From: Ideonella_A sakaiensis_A
GTDB taxonomy: Bacteria > Pseudomonadota > Gammaproteobacteria > Burkholderiales > Burkholderiaceae_C
Assembly (NCBI RefSeq): GCF_048320135.1
Contig: NZ_CP182947.1
Location: 5,208,001 to 5,272,000, forward strand
Reading direction: 5' to 3'
Length of the DNA stretch: 64,000 bases
The notes under the pieces were generated by a model. It worked only from the letters and a program-made list of their open reading frames with translations, was not told where the DNA came from and searched no databases. Position 1 is the stretch's first letter, and every line of letters begins with the position of its first letter. Made by a program: the position numbers and the translations under genes. Of the stretch, positions 15,922-25,554 are shown piece by piece.

Positions 15922-18900
15922 ATGACCATGTTTGTTTCCCTCGTCCAAAAGCACACCACCCCGTCGGTGTCCGCCTTCGGCCGCAGGCTATGCGCTGCGG
16001 TGGCCTGCGCGTCTTCACTGTTACTTGCCGCTTGCGGCGGCGGCGATGTCGTCGAGTCGGCCAAGGCCGCGGCTGGGTCGATGCTCGATTCAGGCAAGAA
16101 GGTCGCCTTGGCCTTCCAGGCGCCGTCGGTCTCCCGCTTTGCCGCCAACGGCTGGTACTGGAACCCGCAGGAGGGTGGCACCGGCTTCATGTTCGAGGCG
16201 CAGGGCGATGCCGGCTTTGCCGGCTTCTTCATGTACGAGGAGGGCACCGGCAAGCCAATCTGGTACGTGGCGCGCGGCACCTTCGGTGCCAGCTCCGACG
16301 GCAGCTACGGCTTCTTCGGCGAGATGCGGCAGTTCCAGGGTGGGCAAAGCGTCGCGTCCCCGGTCTACAGCGAGCCGACGTCCACCTCGGCCGGTTATGT
16401 ATGGATCACCTTCAACGGCAACGATGCCGTGGCGATCTTCTCGAGCGGCCGGCGCATGCCGTCGACGCGTTTCGACTTCAACGGTCTTGCCACCACCACG
16501 CAGCCGCACCAGCCCGAGGTTGGCTGGTACTGGAACCCGGCCGAAGGCGGCCGCGGCTATGCCGTCGAGGTGCAGAACAACCGCCTCTTCATGGCGATGT
16601 TCCACTACAACGCCGACGGCTCACCGACCTGGAACCTGGTGCAGGGCGACATCAGCAGCGGCGAGGCCACGGGGCCGTTCGAGCTGTATGTGGGCGGCCA
16701 GTCGCTTTATTCGGCCCACCGCCACGGCGTCAAATACGAATCCGGCAGCTATACGGTGAGCTTCCGCAACCCGTGCGCGGGGCAGGTGCAGCTCAACGGT
16801 GCACCGCCGGTCAGCGTCCGGCGCTTCGTCTTCGGTGAACTGCCGGCAGGCAACGAGTGCCGCACCACCGCAGGTGCCACTGCCGATCTGATCCCGGGCG
16901 TGCAGGCCGGGCCAGTGCGTTTGCTGCCCGGCGACAGCGTCTTCGGCCGAGTCGACAGCGCCGGCGATGTCGACGCCTATGGCATCAGCCTGCAAGCCGG
17001 CGTTGCCTATCAATTCGATCTGAAGGGCGCCGGCAACAAGAACGGCACGCTGGCCGACCCGTTGCTTGCATTGTTCGACGCCAACCTGAAACAGCTGGCC
17101 GTCAACGACAACATCTCCGCGGGCCAGGCGGATTCGAGGATCACCTTCACCCCCACCGCCAGCGGCACCTATTACCTGGCGGCGCAGGCCAGTGGCAGCG
17201 GTACAGGCAGCTTCGTGCTCAGCGCCAGCGGCCTTGCACCTAGCCTTGCGCCGTATTCGGCGGCGGCGCCCAGCAGTTTTGCCGGCAACCTGACCGCCAC
17301 CGTCACCGGCAAGGAAACCGGCACCGCCAACCTCGTCGTCGATCAGTCCGGGCGCGTGACTGGCACGGTCGCGCTGGTTCGAAACGGCAGCACCGTCTCG
17401 CTTACAGCCAGCGGAACCGTGTCCTCCGGTGGTGTGTTGAAGGTCACTGCCGCCGGCAGCAGCAGCTCTTACACCTTCACCGGCGAAGTCGGGACGAGCA
17501 AACAGGTGACAGGCACTTGGCGTGATGCAAGCGGCGCGGGTGGAATGGTCTTCGCGCAGGGCGCAGCGCCTGCATCGACGGGCGCCGGTGCAGCTGTCCC
17601 GACCCTCACCGTGCGCGCGCGTGGATCGTTGGCGGGCGGGGTGGGGCCGATCATGGTGGTGCGGCTGGACGGCACCGTGATCGGCACCGTCGAGGTTCGG
17701 TCGACCGAACCGGCTGATTACAGCTTCAGTGCGCCGGGGTTGAGGGCCGGGTCGAAGGTGGATGTGGTGTTCACCAACGATGCGGTGATCAATGGCGAGG
17801 ACAGGAATCTGTATGTCAGTTACCTGACTGATGGGACTTCCACGCTGCTTCCCGTTGCGCCGGGGACCGTGGTCGACAAAGGAAGCAACGAGAAGGCTTT
17901 CGATGGCATCGATGTCATCGCCGGGCAAGGTGAATTGGCCTGGAACGCTGCGCTGCGCATAACTTGGGTAGGCTCTGGTTCCGCCGATCTTGCGATCGCA
18001 CGGAAGAACGAGGCCTCGCGCCTGCTGCAGCAAGCTACCTTCGGCCCCACCCCCGCCGAGATCGCCCGCTTGGCCGGCGTAAGCGATGCGGCGTGGCTTG
18101 CAGATCAGCTGGCCCAGCCGGCAAGCCCCGATTTCGTGAATGCCGTGCAAGCTCAGTTCGACCGCGGTGCGGCCTATCGCCCCGGAGGCGCGAGCTATTC
18201 GACGGCCATAGTGGGCCAACGGTTCTGGGCAAATGCCGCAAGCAGCCCTGACCAGTTGCGAAAGCGCATGGGTTTTGCTCTGCATCAGATCTTCATGGTC
18301 TCGCAAGCCGATTCCAACTTGCATCACCACTCGCGAGCGTATGCCCACTACCTGGATACGCTGAACCGACACGCCTTCGGCAACTTTCGCAACCTGCTGG
18401 AAGACATGGCACTGAGCCCAGTCATGGGCATCTACCTGTCGCACATCCGCAACCGCAAGGAGGATGCGGCAACAGGAAGGAATCCGGACGAGAACTTTGC
18501 GCGGGAAGTGATGCAGCTCTTCACCATCGGCCTGCATGAACTGAATATTGACGGAACCGAGAAGCTCGAATCAAGCGGCAAGCCGATCGAGACGTACAAC
18601 AATGCCGACGTGATGGCGCTGGCCAAGGTGTTCACCGGCTGGAGCTGGGGCTTTCCGGATGCGCAGCTGACAGAGAACAACTTCCGCTGGGGTAGCCCCG
18701 ATTATTCAGTGGCTGGCGACACGCGCATCGATCTGCAGAAGATGAAGGCCTACCCCGGACAGCACTCCTCGGCAGAGAAGCGCCTATTTGCTGGCAAGTC
18801 TCATGCGGTGACCATCCCCGCAAATACCGGCGCTGCTGAAAGTCTGCGCATTGCGCTGGACACCTTATTCAACCACCCAAATGTTGGCCCGTTCATCGGC

Positions 18901-19605
18901 AGGCAGCTGATTCAGCGCTTCGTAACCAGCAATCCAAGCCCGGCGTATGTCGCAAGGGTTGCATCAGCCTTCAACAACAATGGCCAAGGTGTGCGTGGCG
19001 ATCTGGGAGCAGTCGTTCGTGCCATCCTGCTCGACACCGAGGCGCGGCAAGCACCGACCGGAGAGTTTGGCAAATTGCGGGAGCCCGTCTTGCGGGTTAC
19101 TCATTGGATGAGAGCATTCGGTGCCACTTCGGCGACCGGTGGATTCATGATGGCCTGGGAACTCGATTCGCAAAGCCAGCGAGCATTGCATGCACCCTCC
19201 GTATTCGGCTATTTCCGCCCTGGCTATGTGCCGCCCAATAGCACGTTGGCCGCAACCGGAGCCACCGCGCCAGAGCTACAGATCGTCAACGAATCGAGCA
19301 CTGCCGAGTGGGTGAATCTTGCCGAGACGATGGCTGGCTCCGGCCTGGGCTGGACCGGCAGCGCGCGCGACGTGAGCGTGGCGCTGTCGGCCCAGGCGGC
19401 CCTCGCCGCTGCCGGTAACTTAAATGGTTTGATCGACAACCTCGATCTGCTGCTTTTTGCTGGCCGCATGCCGAAGGCCCTGCGGCAAGATATTCGCGAT
19501 GCCGTTGGCGGCGTAGCCGGCAATTCCGAAGCCAGTCATCTGTATAGAGCGCGCGTCGCGCTGTTCGTCGCGCTGGCATCCCCCGACTACTTGGTGCAAC
19601 GCTGA
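15922..19605 (+). CDS. Large DUF1800 lipoprotein with carbohydrate-binding-like domains
   Basis: A 1227-residue protein. A lipobox (LLLAACGGG) near residue 38 predicts a lipoprotein. Two tandem repeats with GWYWNPxEGGxG lie at about 75-310. A pre-peptidase C-terminal-like beta domain is near 335-435. A segment at about 555-635 with RARGSLAGG, MVVRLDG and NDAVINGEDRNLYV resembles calcium-dependent carbohydrate-binding modules. The C-terminal 530 residues are a DUF1800 domain (RLLQQATFGPT, MQLFTIGLHELN, FTGWSW). DUF1800 and DUF1501 proteins are routinely paired but their activity is unknown. It overlaps the next gene by one base. Confidence 0.9.
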   Translation: MTMFVSLVQKHTTPSVSAFGRRLCAAVACASSLLLAACGGGDVVESAKAAAGSMLDSGKKVALAFQAPSVSRFAANGWYWNPQEGGTGFMFEAQGDAGFAGFFMYEEGTGKPIWYVARGTFGASSDGSYGFFGEMRQFQGGQSVASPVYSEPTSTSAGYVWITFNGNDAVAIFSSGRRMPSTRFDFNGLATTTQPHQPEVGWYWNPAEGGRGYAVEVQNNRLFMAMFHYNADGSPTWNLVQGDISSGEATGPFELYVGGQSLYSAHRHGVKYESGSYTVSFRNPCAGQVQLNGAPPVSVRRFVFGELPAGNECRTTAGATADLIPGVQAGPVRLLPGDSVFGRVDSAGDVDAYGISLQAGVAYQFDLKGAGNKNGTLADPLLALFDANLKQLAVNDNISAGQADSRITFTPTASGTYYLAAQASGSGTGSFVLSASGLAPSLAPYSAAAPSSFAGNLTATVTGKETGTANLVVDQSGRVTGTVALVRNGSTVSLTASGTVSSGGVLKVTAAGSSSSYTFTGEVGTSKQVTGTWRDASGAGGMVFAQGAAPASTGAGAAVPTLTVRARGSLAGGVGPIMVVRLDGTVIGTVEVRSTEPADYSFSAPGLRAGSKVDVVFTNDAVINGEDRNLYVSYLTDGTSTLLPVAPGTVVDKGSNEKAFDGIDVIAGQGELAWNAALRITWVGSGSADLAIARKNEASRLLQQATFGPTPAEIARLAGVSDAAWLADQLAQPASPDFVNAVQAQFDRGAAYRPGGASYSTAIVGQRFWANAASSPDQLRKRMGFALHQIFMVSQADSNLHHHSRAYAHYLDTLNRHAFGNFRNLLEDMALSPVMGIYLSHIRNRKEDAATGRNPDENFAREVMQLFTIGLHELNIDGTEKLESSGKPIETYNNADVMALAKVFTGWSWGFPDAQLTENNFRWGSPDYSVAGDTRIDLQKMKAYPGQHSSAEKRLFAGKSHAVTIPANTGAAESLRIALDTLFNHPNVGPFIGRQLIQRFVTSNPSPAYVARVASAFNNNGQGVRGDLGAVVRAILLDTEARQAPTGEFGKLREPVLRVTHWMRAFGATSATGGFMMAWELDSQSQRALHAPSVFGYFRPGYVPPNSTLAATGATAPELQIVNESSTAEWVNLAETMAGSGLGWTGSARDVSVALSAQAALAAAGNLNGLIDNLDLLLFAGRMPKALRQDIRDAVGGVAGNSEASHLYRARVALFVALASPDYLVQR

Positions 19606-21044
19606 TGAGCCACAACAACCAATCACGACGGCAATTTCTGCGCGCTGCCTCCGGCCTTGCCGCCGCCGCAGCCGGGCAGGGCATTCACCGATTCAGTGCG
19701 CCGCTGGCGATGAGTCTGGCCGGGATGGCTACGTTGGCCAGCCAGAGTTCCAGCGCAGCCACGGTGACCGGCCCCTACCGCGCACTGGTCTGTTTGTTCA
19801 TGGCTGGCGGCAACGATTCTCACAACTGGGTGGTGCCTATGGACGCCATCGGCTACGGCCAATATGCGGCCGTGCGCCGCGAACTGGCTTGGCCGCTGGC
19901 CAATCTGCAGCAGATCACCAGCACCACGCAAGAGGCGGGCCGCGTCTTTGGCATGCCGGCAGAACTGCAGCCGCTGCGGCAGTGGTATGAAGCCGGCCGT
20001 GCTGCCATCGTTGCCAACGTCGGCCCACTGAAGCGGCCGATCACCAAGGCGGAATTCCTGGCCGGAACCGATGTGCCGTCCAAACTCTTCTCGCACAACG
20101 ACCAGCAATCGACGTGGCAATCGCTGTCGCCCGAAGGCGCGCGTTCTGGCTGGGGCGGGCGCATGGGAGACATCCTGATGTCAGCGAACCAGCAGCCGAT
20201 GTTCACCGCGGTTTCCGCCGCCGGCAATGCGGTCTTCCTGTCCGGCAGCACGGTCACCCAATACCAGGTCGGCGCCAATGGTCCGGTAAAGGCGCGTGCG
20301 CTCGGCAACTCGTGGGTTCACGGCTCGAGCACCGCCGGCAATGTGCTGCGCAACACGCTCGCGGCAAACGGCGACACCGCGCTGCAATCCGAATACACCC
20401 GCGTGATGCAGCGCTCGATTGCTGCCGACGCGATGCTGCAGACGGCCCTGGCCTCGGGCAACGTACCTGCAATTCCGTCAAGCCAAGTGAGCCCCGGCAA
20501 CACCGCGACCTTGGACAACGATTCGCTGGCCAAGCAGCTGCGCATGGTGACTCAAATGATCGCCGCTGGCCAGACGCTCGGTATGCGGCGCCAAGTCTTC
20601 ATGGTTTCGATCGGCGGCTTCGATACCCATGCCAACCAAATGCGCGATCAGCCGGTGCTGATGGCGCGAGTGGCGCAATCGGTCAACTACTTCTTGTCGT
20701 CGCTCAACACGATGGGCATGCTGAACAACGTTACGCTGTTCACTGCGTCGGACTTCGGCCGCACGCTGACGACCAATGGCGACGGCAGCGATCACGGCTG
20801 GGGATCGCATCACTTCATCGCAGGCGGCGGTGTGCGGGGCGCGACCATTCATGGGCGGTTTCCCACAACGGCGCTGGGCACCAGCGAAGAAGTCGGCTCA
20901 GGTCGGCTGCTGCCGGGAATCTCGGTGGCCGAATTGGCGGGCAATCTTGGCGGCTGGATGGGCCTGAGCCGGGCGGAGCAGGAAATGGTGTTACCAGATC
21001 TCGCTGCATTTGGGGCCCGGCTACCGCCAATGATGTGGGCCTGA
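19605..21044 (+). CDS. Tat-exported DUF1501 protein
   Basis: A 479-residue protein with a twin-arginine signal (SRRQFLRAASG) followed by a hydrophobic stretch. The body belongs to the DUF1501 branch of the alkaline-phosphatase/sulfatase superfamily: FMAGGNDSHNWVVP near the start, GGFDTHANQ, and SDFGRTLTTNGDGSDHGWG near the end carry likely metal-binding residues. The ATG shares one base with the stop of the DUF1800 gene, so the two are translationally coupled and probably work together in the cell envelope. Their location inside the eps region suggests a role in matrix or surface handling (inference). Confidence 0.93.
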   Translation: MSHNNQSRRQFLRAASGLAAAAAGQGIHRFSAPLAMSLAGMATLASQSSSAATVTGPYRALVCLFMAGGNDSHNWVVPMDAIGYGQYAAVRRELAWPLANLQQITSTTQEAGRVFGMPAELQPLRQWYEAGRAAIVANVGPLKRPITKAEFLAGTDVPSKLFSHNDQQSTWQSLSPEGARSGWGGRMGDILMSANQQPMFTAVSAAGNAVFLSGSTVTQYQVGANGPVKARALGNSWVHGSSTAGNVLRNTLAANGDTALQSEYTRVMQRSIAADAMLQTALASGNVPAIPSSQVSPGNTATLDNDSLAKQLRMVTQMIAAGQTLGMRRQVFMVSIGGFDTHANQMRDQPVLMARVAQSVNYFLSSLNTMGMLNNVTLFTASDFGRTLTTNGDGSDHGWGSHHFIAGGGVRGATIHGRFPTTALGTSEEVGSGRLLPGISVAELAGNLGGWMGLSRAEQEMVLPDLAAFGARLPPMMWA

Positions 21045-21443
21045 TCGTGAGAAGCTTGGGTGCCCCGGTCTGACCTCTATCTATATAGGGGGTCAGCGAG
21101 CATGCCACACGGGGGCGGCCAAAAAATTGAAGTTATCGCGTTGCCAGTCGTTTGCGCCTGCCTGGCTCGGCGCCCGCGGACCCCAGTCAACCTGGGGTGC
21201 TGAGCGATGGGCTCGGCGGACACAATGGGAGCGCCTAAAGAACGGCACGCTCAAGGAACTGCCACCTTTTGGGTAACGTAACCTGCTTCGGGTGCGGTGC
21301 ACGTCGTGCTTCTGCGGTGTCTTTGCGTTCGTACTGCGTTCAGCCATGGGCTCGATAGCCACTAATGCATTCTGCCGCTAAGTGATTACAGCGGGGTCAT
21401 TTGCACCTTTCACCCTTTCACATCCATCCGGTAGTATTAACCA
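21045..21443. other. Intergenic region between convergent genes, no convincing gene
   Basis: The 399 bases between the DUF1501 stop and the end of the EPS operon hold an 89-codon minus-strand frame (21093-21362) with no recognisable features or ribosome site. ACCTCTATCTATATAGGGGG at 21073-21092 resembles the C-rich/AGG boxes elsewhere. A hairpin, CCCCAGTCAACCTGGGG, lies near 21180 without a T-run. Base composition shifts toward A/T from here on. Confidence 0.5.
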
Positions 21444-22613
21444 TCACGGGAGTACGATCATCCGGGCTGTTTGCCAGAATGATGCCCTGGTAAATTTCGA
21501 GGGCTCTGTTTCGCGATACAGGTACTGGGCCATTACCCATCGATGGTAGCCAGATCCCGGGGTCAGGGTCGGGCCCAGCGCATCAACCACTAGATTGCCA
21601 TTTACCCATATGCGCTCCCTGCCTTTGCCGCCTTGGTCATTTTCCCGTTCGTCGAGAAATGATTCGATTACTATAGGAATGAACGTCGCTCGAGGTATGC
21701 CCGATACGTGAGCAATTGGCCTTAACTTTGGCACATTTCCGCCCTTGGCAAAGAACGTGAGAATTAACGATTTATCTGGCGCTTGGGGATCAGTATCAAC
21801 AACAGCAGACATGGAAGGACTCGGACTAGAGGAGCTCTTTAGCTGCCAAAACAGAACTGGGCTAAGTTTCGGTGGTGTCAGGGCCCAATGGTCTCCTCTA
21901 TCGTGCCCCCCAAAAGCCACCACTAGTTCCCATCGGACATGGGTTCGGGGTGGAACTGGATAACTTACAAGTTGGGATCTGCAAGCTCCCGCAGTGATCC
22001 CATCTCCTGCGTTATACCTAATAACCGTGCGGCCGCTTCTTTTTTCGATCCGGCCTGCAAGCCCATCGTTGGTTATTTGGGAGTCAGTCAGATTAACAGA
22101 GTTGTTCCTATACGGATCCCACCCTTGTAATACAGCGGCATCAGGTACGTTAGTTGTCGAATTAATAAATGGCAAGTTTCCACTGAAGTTATGCATGCGC
22201 GGCGCAGCAAGGTGGGCCTGAGACATTGTGCCCATGATATTGACCATGTAGGGATCTAGCGCCGTAAATGCGCTTACATTCGATGCCCCTGGATACGATA
22301 CTTCCGATTTGGGCATAGGAGCCAGCGTGCCTGGAAGACGGTCAACTTGGATTCCACCCGTGGCATCGATCCATGCGAAAGACTGTGCTCCGTAGGAATT
22401 GAGAGAACATGCCGAAACCATGAATGCCTGCACCACCATTCTTGAGTGTGCTCCGCGTATATTGATACCCCGAAGCAAACGAAAAAACGTAGAGCGATCA
22501 CGCTGCGCGTCATCCGTCTTCGCAGGCGACGAGAATAGATGAATCCTCCCCACCTGCAAACGGACAGCGACGCCAAGTGAGGTCTTATACAGGTTAATTA
22601 GTGATTTCGGCAT
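21444..22613 (-). CDS. Secreted lectin-fold or polysaccharide-lyase-like protein
   Basis: From the ATG at 22613 (AGAGGG six bases upstream) this gives 389 residues. Residues 59-80 are hydrophobic and could act as an internal signal or membrane segment. The C-terminal half (VRWELVVAFGGHD, LFWQLKS, LILTFFAKGG, RIWVNGNLVVD, GYHRWVMAQYLYR) has the strand pattern of the jelly-roll fold in heparin-lyase-I-like polysaccharide lyases. It is the last gene of the EPS operon, a common place for a polymer-cleaving enzyme. The assignment is tentative and catalytic residues cannot be confirmed. A shorter start at 22439 would give a cleaner signal peptide. Confidence 0.5.
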   Translation of the reverse strand: MPKSLINLYKTSLGVAVRLQVGRIHLFSSPAKTDDAQRDRSTFFRLLRGINIRGAHSRMVVQAFMVSACSLNSYGAQSFAWIDATGGIQVDRLPGTLAPMPKSEVSYPGASNVSAFTALDPYMVNIMGTMSQAHLAAPRMHNFSGNLPFINSTTNVPDAAVLQGWDPYRNNSVNLTDSQITNDGLAGRIEKRSGRTVIRYNAGDGITAGACRSQLVSYPVPPRTHVRWELVVAFGGHDRGDHWALTPPKLSPVLFWQLKSSSSPSPSMSAVVDTDPQAPDKSLILTFFAKGGNVPKLRPIAHVSGIPRATFIPIVIESFLDERENDQGGKGRERIWVNGNLVVDALGPTLTPGSGYHRWVMAQYLYRETEPSKFTRASFWQTARMIVLP

Positions 22614-22662
22614 TAGCACCCTCTTGTCGCTTAAAGTAAGACTAAGACAGTGCTCCCGGGCG

Positions 22663-23145
22663 CTACTCAGTAAGAAACCGCCGGACGTTGGCAACGAAGT
22701 CTGCAGGTGCGCTAGCCGAAATAGAGGGGGTAGCGATGAGTGGCCGATTGAGCGCTTCAGTGATGGTGGCTGGCAATCCCGAGACATTTGGGGAAACGAA
22801 TATGCCAGACTTTTCCTTTGCCCAATTCGCTGTGTGGATTTGGTGGTCTGTCGTTACTTCATGGTTCGCAACTAGGCGAGGAAGCAGGACGATAGACTTG
22901 CCCGCAGTCAGAGCAGTTATGATTGTTCCCATGCCCGCATGCGAGATAATCAGTTCTGCCGCCCGTATCTGCTCTGCAAACTCGTGCGGAGGCAACGCCG
23001 GCTTCCAACCGAAATTTCGCGGCTGATAAGCGGTATTTCCGATTTGCGCAAAGATATCGTGACGTCCCGCCTGTCCGGCCCACGCATCGACTGCGATGAT
23101 CAAACGGTCGAATGGCAACATGGATCCAACGGTTACGAAAATCAT
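22663..23145 (-). CDS. PssE/Alg13-like glycosyltransferase subunit
   Basis: A 160-residue protein matching the C-terminal nucleotide-sugar-binding domain of family 28 transferases (MIFVTVGSMLPFDRL, then ISHAGMGTIITAL and LPRLVANHE). Such short proteins form the catalytic half of a two-part enzyme with a PssD/Alg14-like partner, which is encoded immediately upstream and overlaps by four bases. In rhizobial EPS the PssD/PssE pair adds glucuronic acid. That donor would fit the ugd gene in this window, but the sugar here is unproven. Confidence 0.85.
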   Translation of the reverse strand: MIFVTVGSMLPFDRLIIAVDAWAGQAGRHDIFAQIGNTAYQPRNFGWKPALPPHEFAEQIRAAELIISHAGMGTIITALTAGKSIVLLPRLVANHEVTTDHQIHTANWAKEKSGIFVSPNVSGLPATITEALNRPLIATPSISASAPADFVANVRRFLTE

Positions 23146-23597
23146 AGGATGGCGCCCCAGTAATCAGGTTTGCGACCGTCTTTCAGATGAGGCCATTGTG
23201 TTAGCCATACATCAGCTACATGGCGGGCAAGCATCCCGGAGCCTGACACCTTTTCACAATTGGCAAGGCTGTCGATCCACATTGTCTTTTTTCTAAACAA
23301 GAGTTTGGCGAGCAGCAAAGCTACGAGCCCAGGCGCTGCCCCGGTGGTCATAACCACGTCGGGGCGAACTCTCCAGAAGATGCGAAGAAATTGACAGGCC
23401 AAGATCACAAATCCAAACCGATCCCAGCGATTAACATCGCGAACCGCTAAAAAATCGGAACCAGGGACGTCTTCTGCATAATCCGCGCTCACACTGACGA
23501 ATGTGACATCGAGGCCTTCAAGTGCGGGTCGTAGTCGACACATCTGAACCCAATGACCACCTCCAGAGGCTACCGCGAGAATCTTTTTTTTTGTCAT
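23142..23597 (-). CDS. PssD/Alg14-like membrane partner of glycosyltransferase
   Basis: A 151-residue protein with the family signature VASGGGHWVQMCRLRP near the N-terminus and GAAPGLVALLLAKLL in the middle. It lacks a full sugar-nucleotide domain and acts as the acceptor-binding, membrane-attached partner of the downstream PssE-like protein. The stop overlaps that gene in an ATGA arrangement. It is three bases from the asnB stop, so the cluster is tightly packed. Confidence 0.86.
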   Translation of the reverse strand: MTKKKILAVASGGGHWVQMCRLRPALEGLDVTFVSVSADYAEDVPGSDFLAVRDVNRWDRFGFVILACQFLRIFWRVRPDVVMTTGAAPGLVALLLAKLLFRKKTMWIDSLANCEKVSGSGMLARHVADVWLTQWPHLKDGRKPDYWGAIL

Positions 23598-23600
23598 GCG

Positions 23601-25550
23601 CTATATCCTTGAACCGGCTGATGCAAACCAGCGCTGATGCCACGAGCAGAACATAGCCACAATCCAAAGCTTCTCGGAATATCCGACACGTCCTGCAAGG
23701 TGCGCACGCCAGGCGTCGTCGATCATGAGCCAGTTAAGTGTTTCTCCCGTATTACGTCGTCCGTAGTAGAAAAGTTCTTCCATCCAATCGCGCAGCCCAG
23801 CTGTCATCCATTTTCCAACTGGAACAGAAAAGCCTTGCTTAGGTAGGTCTACGAGCTCGCGCGGTACATAACGGAACAACAGACTCCGCAGAATAAGCTT
23901 TGACGCTCGATTGCTTGCTTTCATTGCGGGAGGAAGGCGCCATGCCATCTCAACCACGCGATGATCAAGTAGCGGACTTCGTGCTTCCAGCGATGCCGCC
24001 ATCGTGGCGCGATCGACTTTTGTCAGCAGATCGCCGGGGAGATAGTGCAGTGTTTCCCAGAATTGCATCGATTCCGAGGGTTCTAAGTCTAGTGCCAGAG
24101 GTGCGGAGAAGGGATCGGACGGGGATGATTTGTAGCCAGTGATGAGATCTGGCGGCGACCAAAAAGAAAGGTATGCCTTGGCACGTTCGACGTCGCTATC
24201 AAGTCGCATAGCGCGTATCACCTTAGCAATTTTTGACGCGACGAAGCGGGGCCGGCGCCGTGACGGCATGAGCCCAACAGCAGCCTCCCATGCAGACGCT
24301 GGTACAGCGCTAATGGTATCTGCTAAGACAGAGCGCATTGGCCGGGGCATTGAGCACAGCGCTCCAACCAAACCATGCTGGTTTCGATAACGCGGATACC
24401 CGCCGAAGGATTCGTCCCCACCATCCCCTGTGAGCGCCACAGTTACCTGATTGCGCGTTAGCTTGGCGAGAAGGTACGTGGGGATCTGCGACGCGTCGGC
24501 AAAAGGCTCGTCAAAAATATCCGGGAGTTGAGGCACTACTTGCTGCGCATCGATGTCAGTGACGTACAGTTCGGTATGGTCAGTCCCAAGGTGGCGTGCG
24601 ACGGCTCTTGCCACAGGCGCTTCATCGAACGCCGCCTCTCGGAAGCCGATCGAGAAGGTTCGCACTTTTTTAAAATTGGCTTCTTGCATGAGAGACACAA
24701 CCAGGCCCGAATCAACGCCACCGGACAGAAAGCCACCAATAGGTACGTCGGCAAGCATGCGCCTTTGCGTTGCGTCTCGCAGCAGATAAAGCAGCGATTC
24801 CTCAGCCTCCGCTTCTTGGTAGATCCGATTGGATTTGCCATGTTTGACCACCTCCGCGAGCGACCAGTAGCGCTGGGTTTGAGCCAATTCACCTAACTTG
24901 AACTGAATGATTGTGCCGTGCATTACCTTCTCGACATCCTTGAAAATGCACAGGTGATCCGCTATATAGGAGTATCGAAAATACTCTGACAGTGCTTGAT
25001 TGTTGATTTCCGCTTTGAAACCTGGAAAATGCCTTAAAGCCTTTAATTCAGAGGCAAAGGCAATGCCTCCATGCTCGTGATGAAAGACATACAAAGGCTT
25101 CTTGCCTAGACGATCCCTGGCAACGGTGAGCCGCTTTTCAAGACGGTCCCAGACCGCAAAAGCGAACATGCCAAGCAATCGTTCGCAGGTCTTGAATACG
25201 CCCCAGTGGGCAATCGCTTCCACCAAGACTTCCGTATCGCTGGCCGAGCGAAACCGACACCCAACGGCTTCCAAGTCCTGCCGCAGGTCTAGATGATTAT
25301 AAATTTCTCCGTTAAACACGACCACAAAACGGCCGTCCGCAGCAGCCATTGGTTGGTGTCCACCTGGCGACAAATCGACAATCGAAAGCCGACGGTGAGC
25401 GAGGCCGATTCCGTGATCTGCGTCGAACCAAGCTCCTTTATCGTCTGGACCCCGGTGGCGAATCGCATCTCCCATGGCCCCAAGCACTGTCGGAATCGCT
25501 CCATTACCCCAGCGAGTCGCCCCTGTCAGAAATCCTGCAATTCCGCACAT
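23601..25550 (-). CDS. asnB: Asparagine-synthase-like glutamine amidotransferase
   Basis: A 649-residue protein. The start at 25550 places the nucleophile Cys2 directly after Met (MCGIAGFL), as required. The glutaminase domain covers about 1-220 and the ATP-pyrophosphatase synthetase domain follows with the loop GGVDSGLVVSLM. Both active sites look complete. In exosortase-linked EPS clusters this family is often present and is thought to amidate sugar acids rather than free aspartate. With Ugd and the PssD/E pair nearby, amidated uronic acid is plausible. It starts four bases from the end of the upstream glycosyltransferase gene. Confidence 0.9.
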   Translation of the reverse strand: MCGIAGFLTGATRWGNGAIPTVLGAMGDAIRHRGPDDKGAWFDADHGIGLAHRRLSIVDLSPGGHQPMAAADGRFVVVFNGEIYNHLDLRQDLEAVGCRFRSASDTEVLVEAIAHWGVFKTCERLLGMFAFAVWDRLEKRLTVARDRLGKKPLYVFHHEHGGIAFASELKALRHFPGFKAEINNQALSEYFRYSYIADHLCIFKDVEKVMHGTIIQFKLGELAQTQRYWSLAEVVKHGKSNRIYQEAEAEESLLYLLRDATQRRMLADVPIGGFLSGGVDSGLVVSLMQEANFKKVRTFSIGFREAAFDEAPVARAVARHLGTDHTELYVTDIDAQQVVPQLPDIFDEPFADASQIPTYLLAKLTRNQVTVALTGDGGDESFGGYPRYRNQHGLVGALCSMPRPMRSVLADTISAVPASAWEAAVGLMPSRRRPRFVASKIAKVIRAMRLDSDVERAKAYLSFWSPPDLITGYKSSPSDPFSAPLALDLEPSESMQFWETLHYLPGDLLTKVDRATMAASLEARSPLLDHRVVEMAWRLPPAMKASNRASKLILRSLLFRYVPRELVDLPKQGFSVPVGKWMTAGLRDWMEELFYYGRRNTGETLNWLMIDDAWRAHLAGRVGYSEKLWIVAMFCSWHQRWFASAGSRI

Positions 25551-25554
25551 GGCT

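Noticed and set aside
21179..21196. Hairpin CCCCAGTCAACCTGGGG as a terminator
   Set aside because: Short stem with no T-run on either strand; not enough for a terminator call.
21093..21362. 89-codon minus-strand frame in the intergenic region
   Set aside because: No ribosome site, no recognisable domain and an unusual composition.
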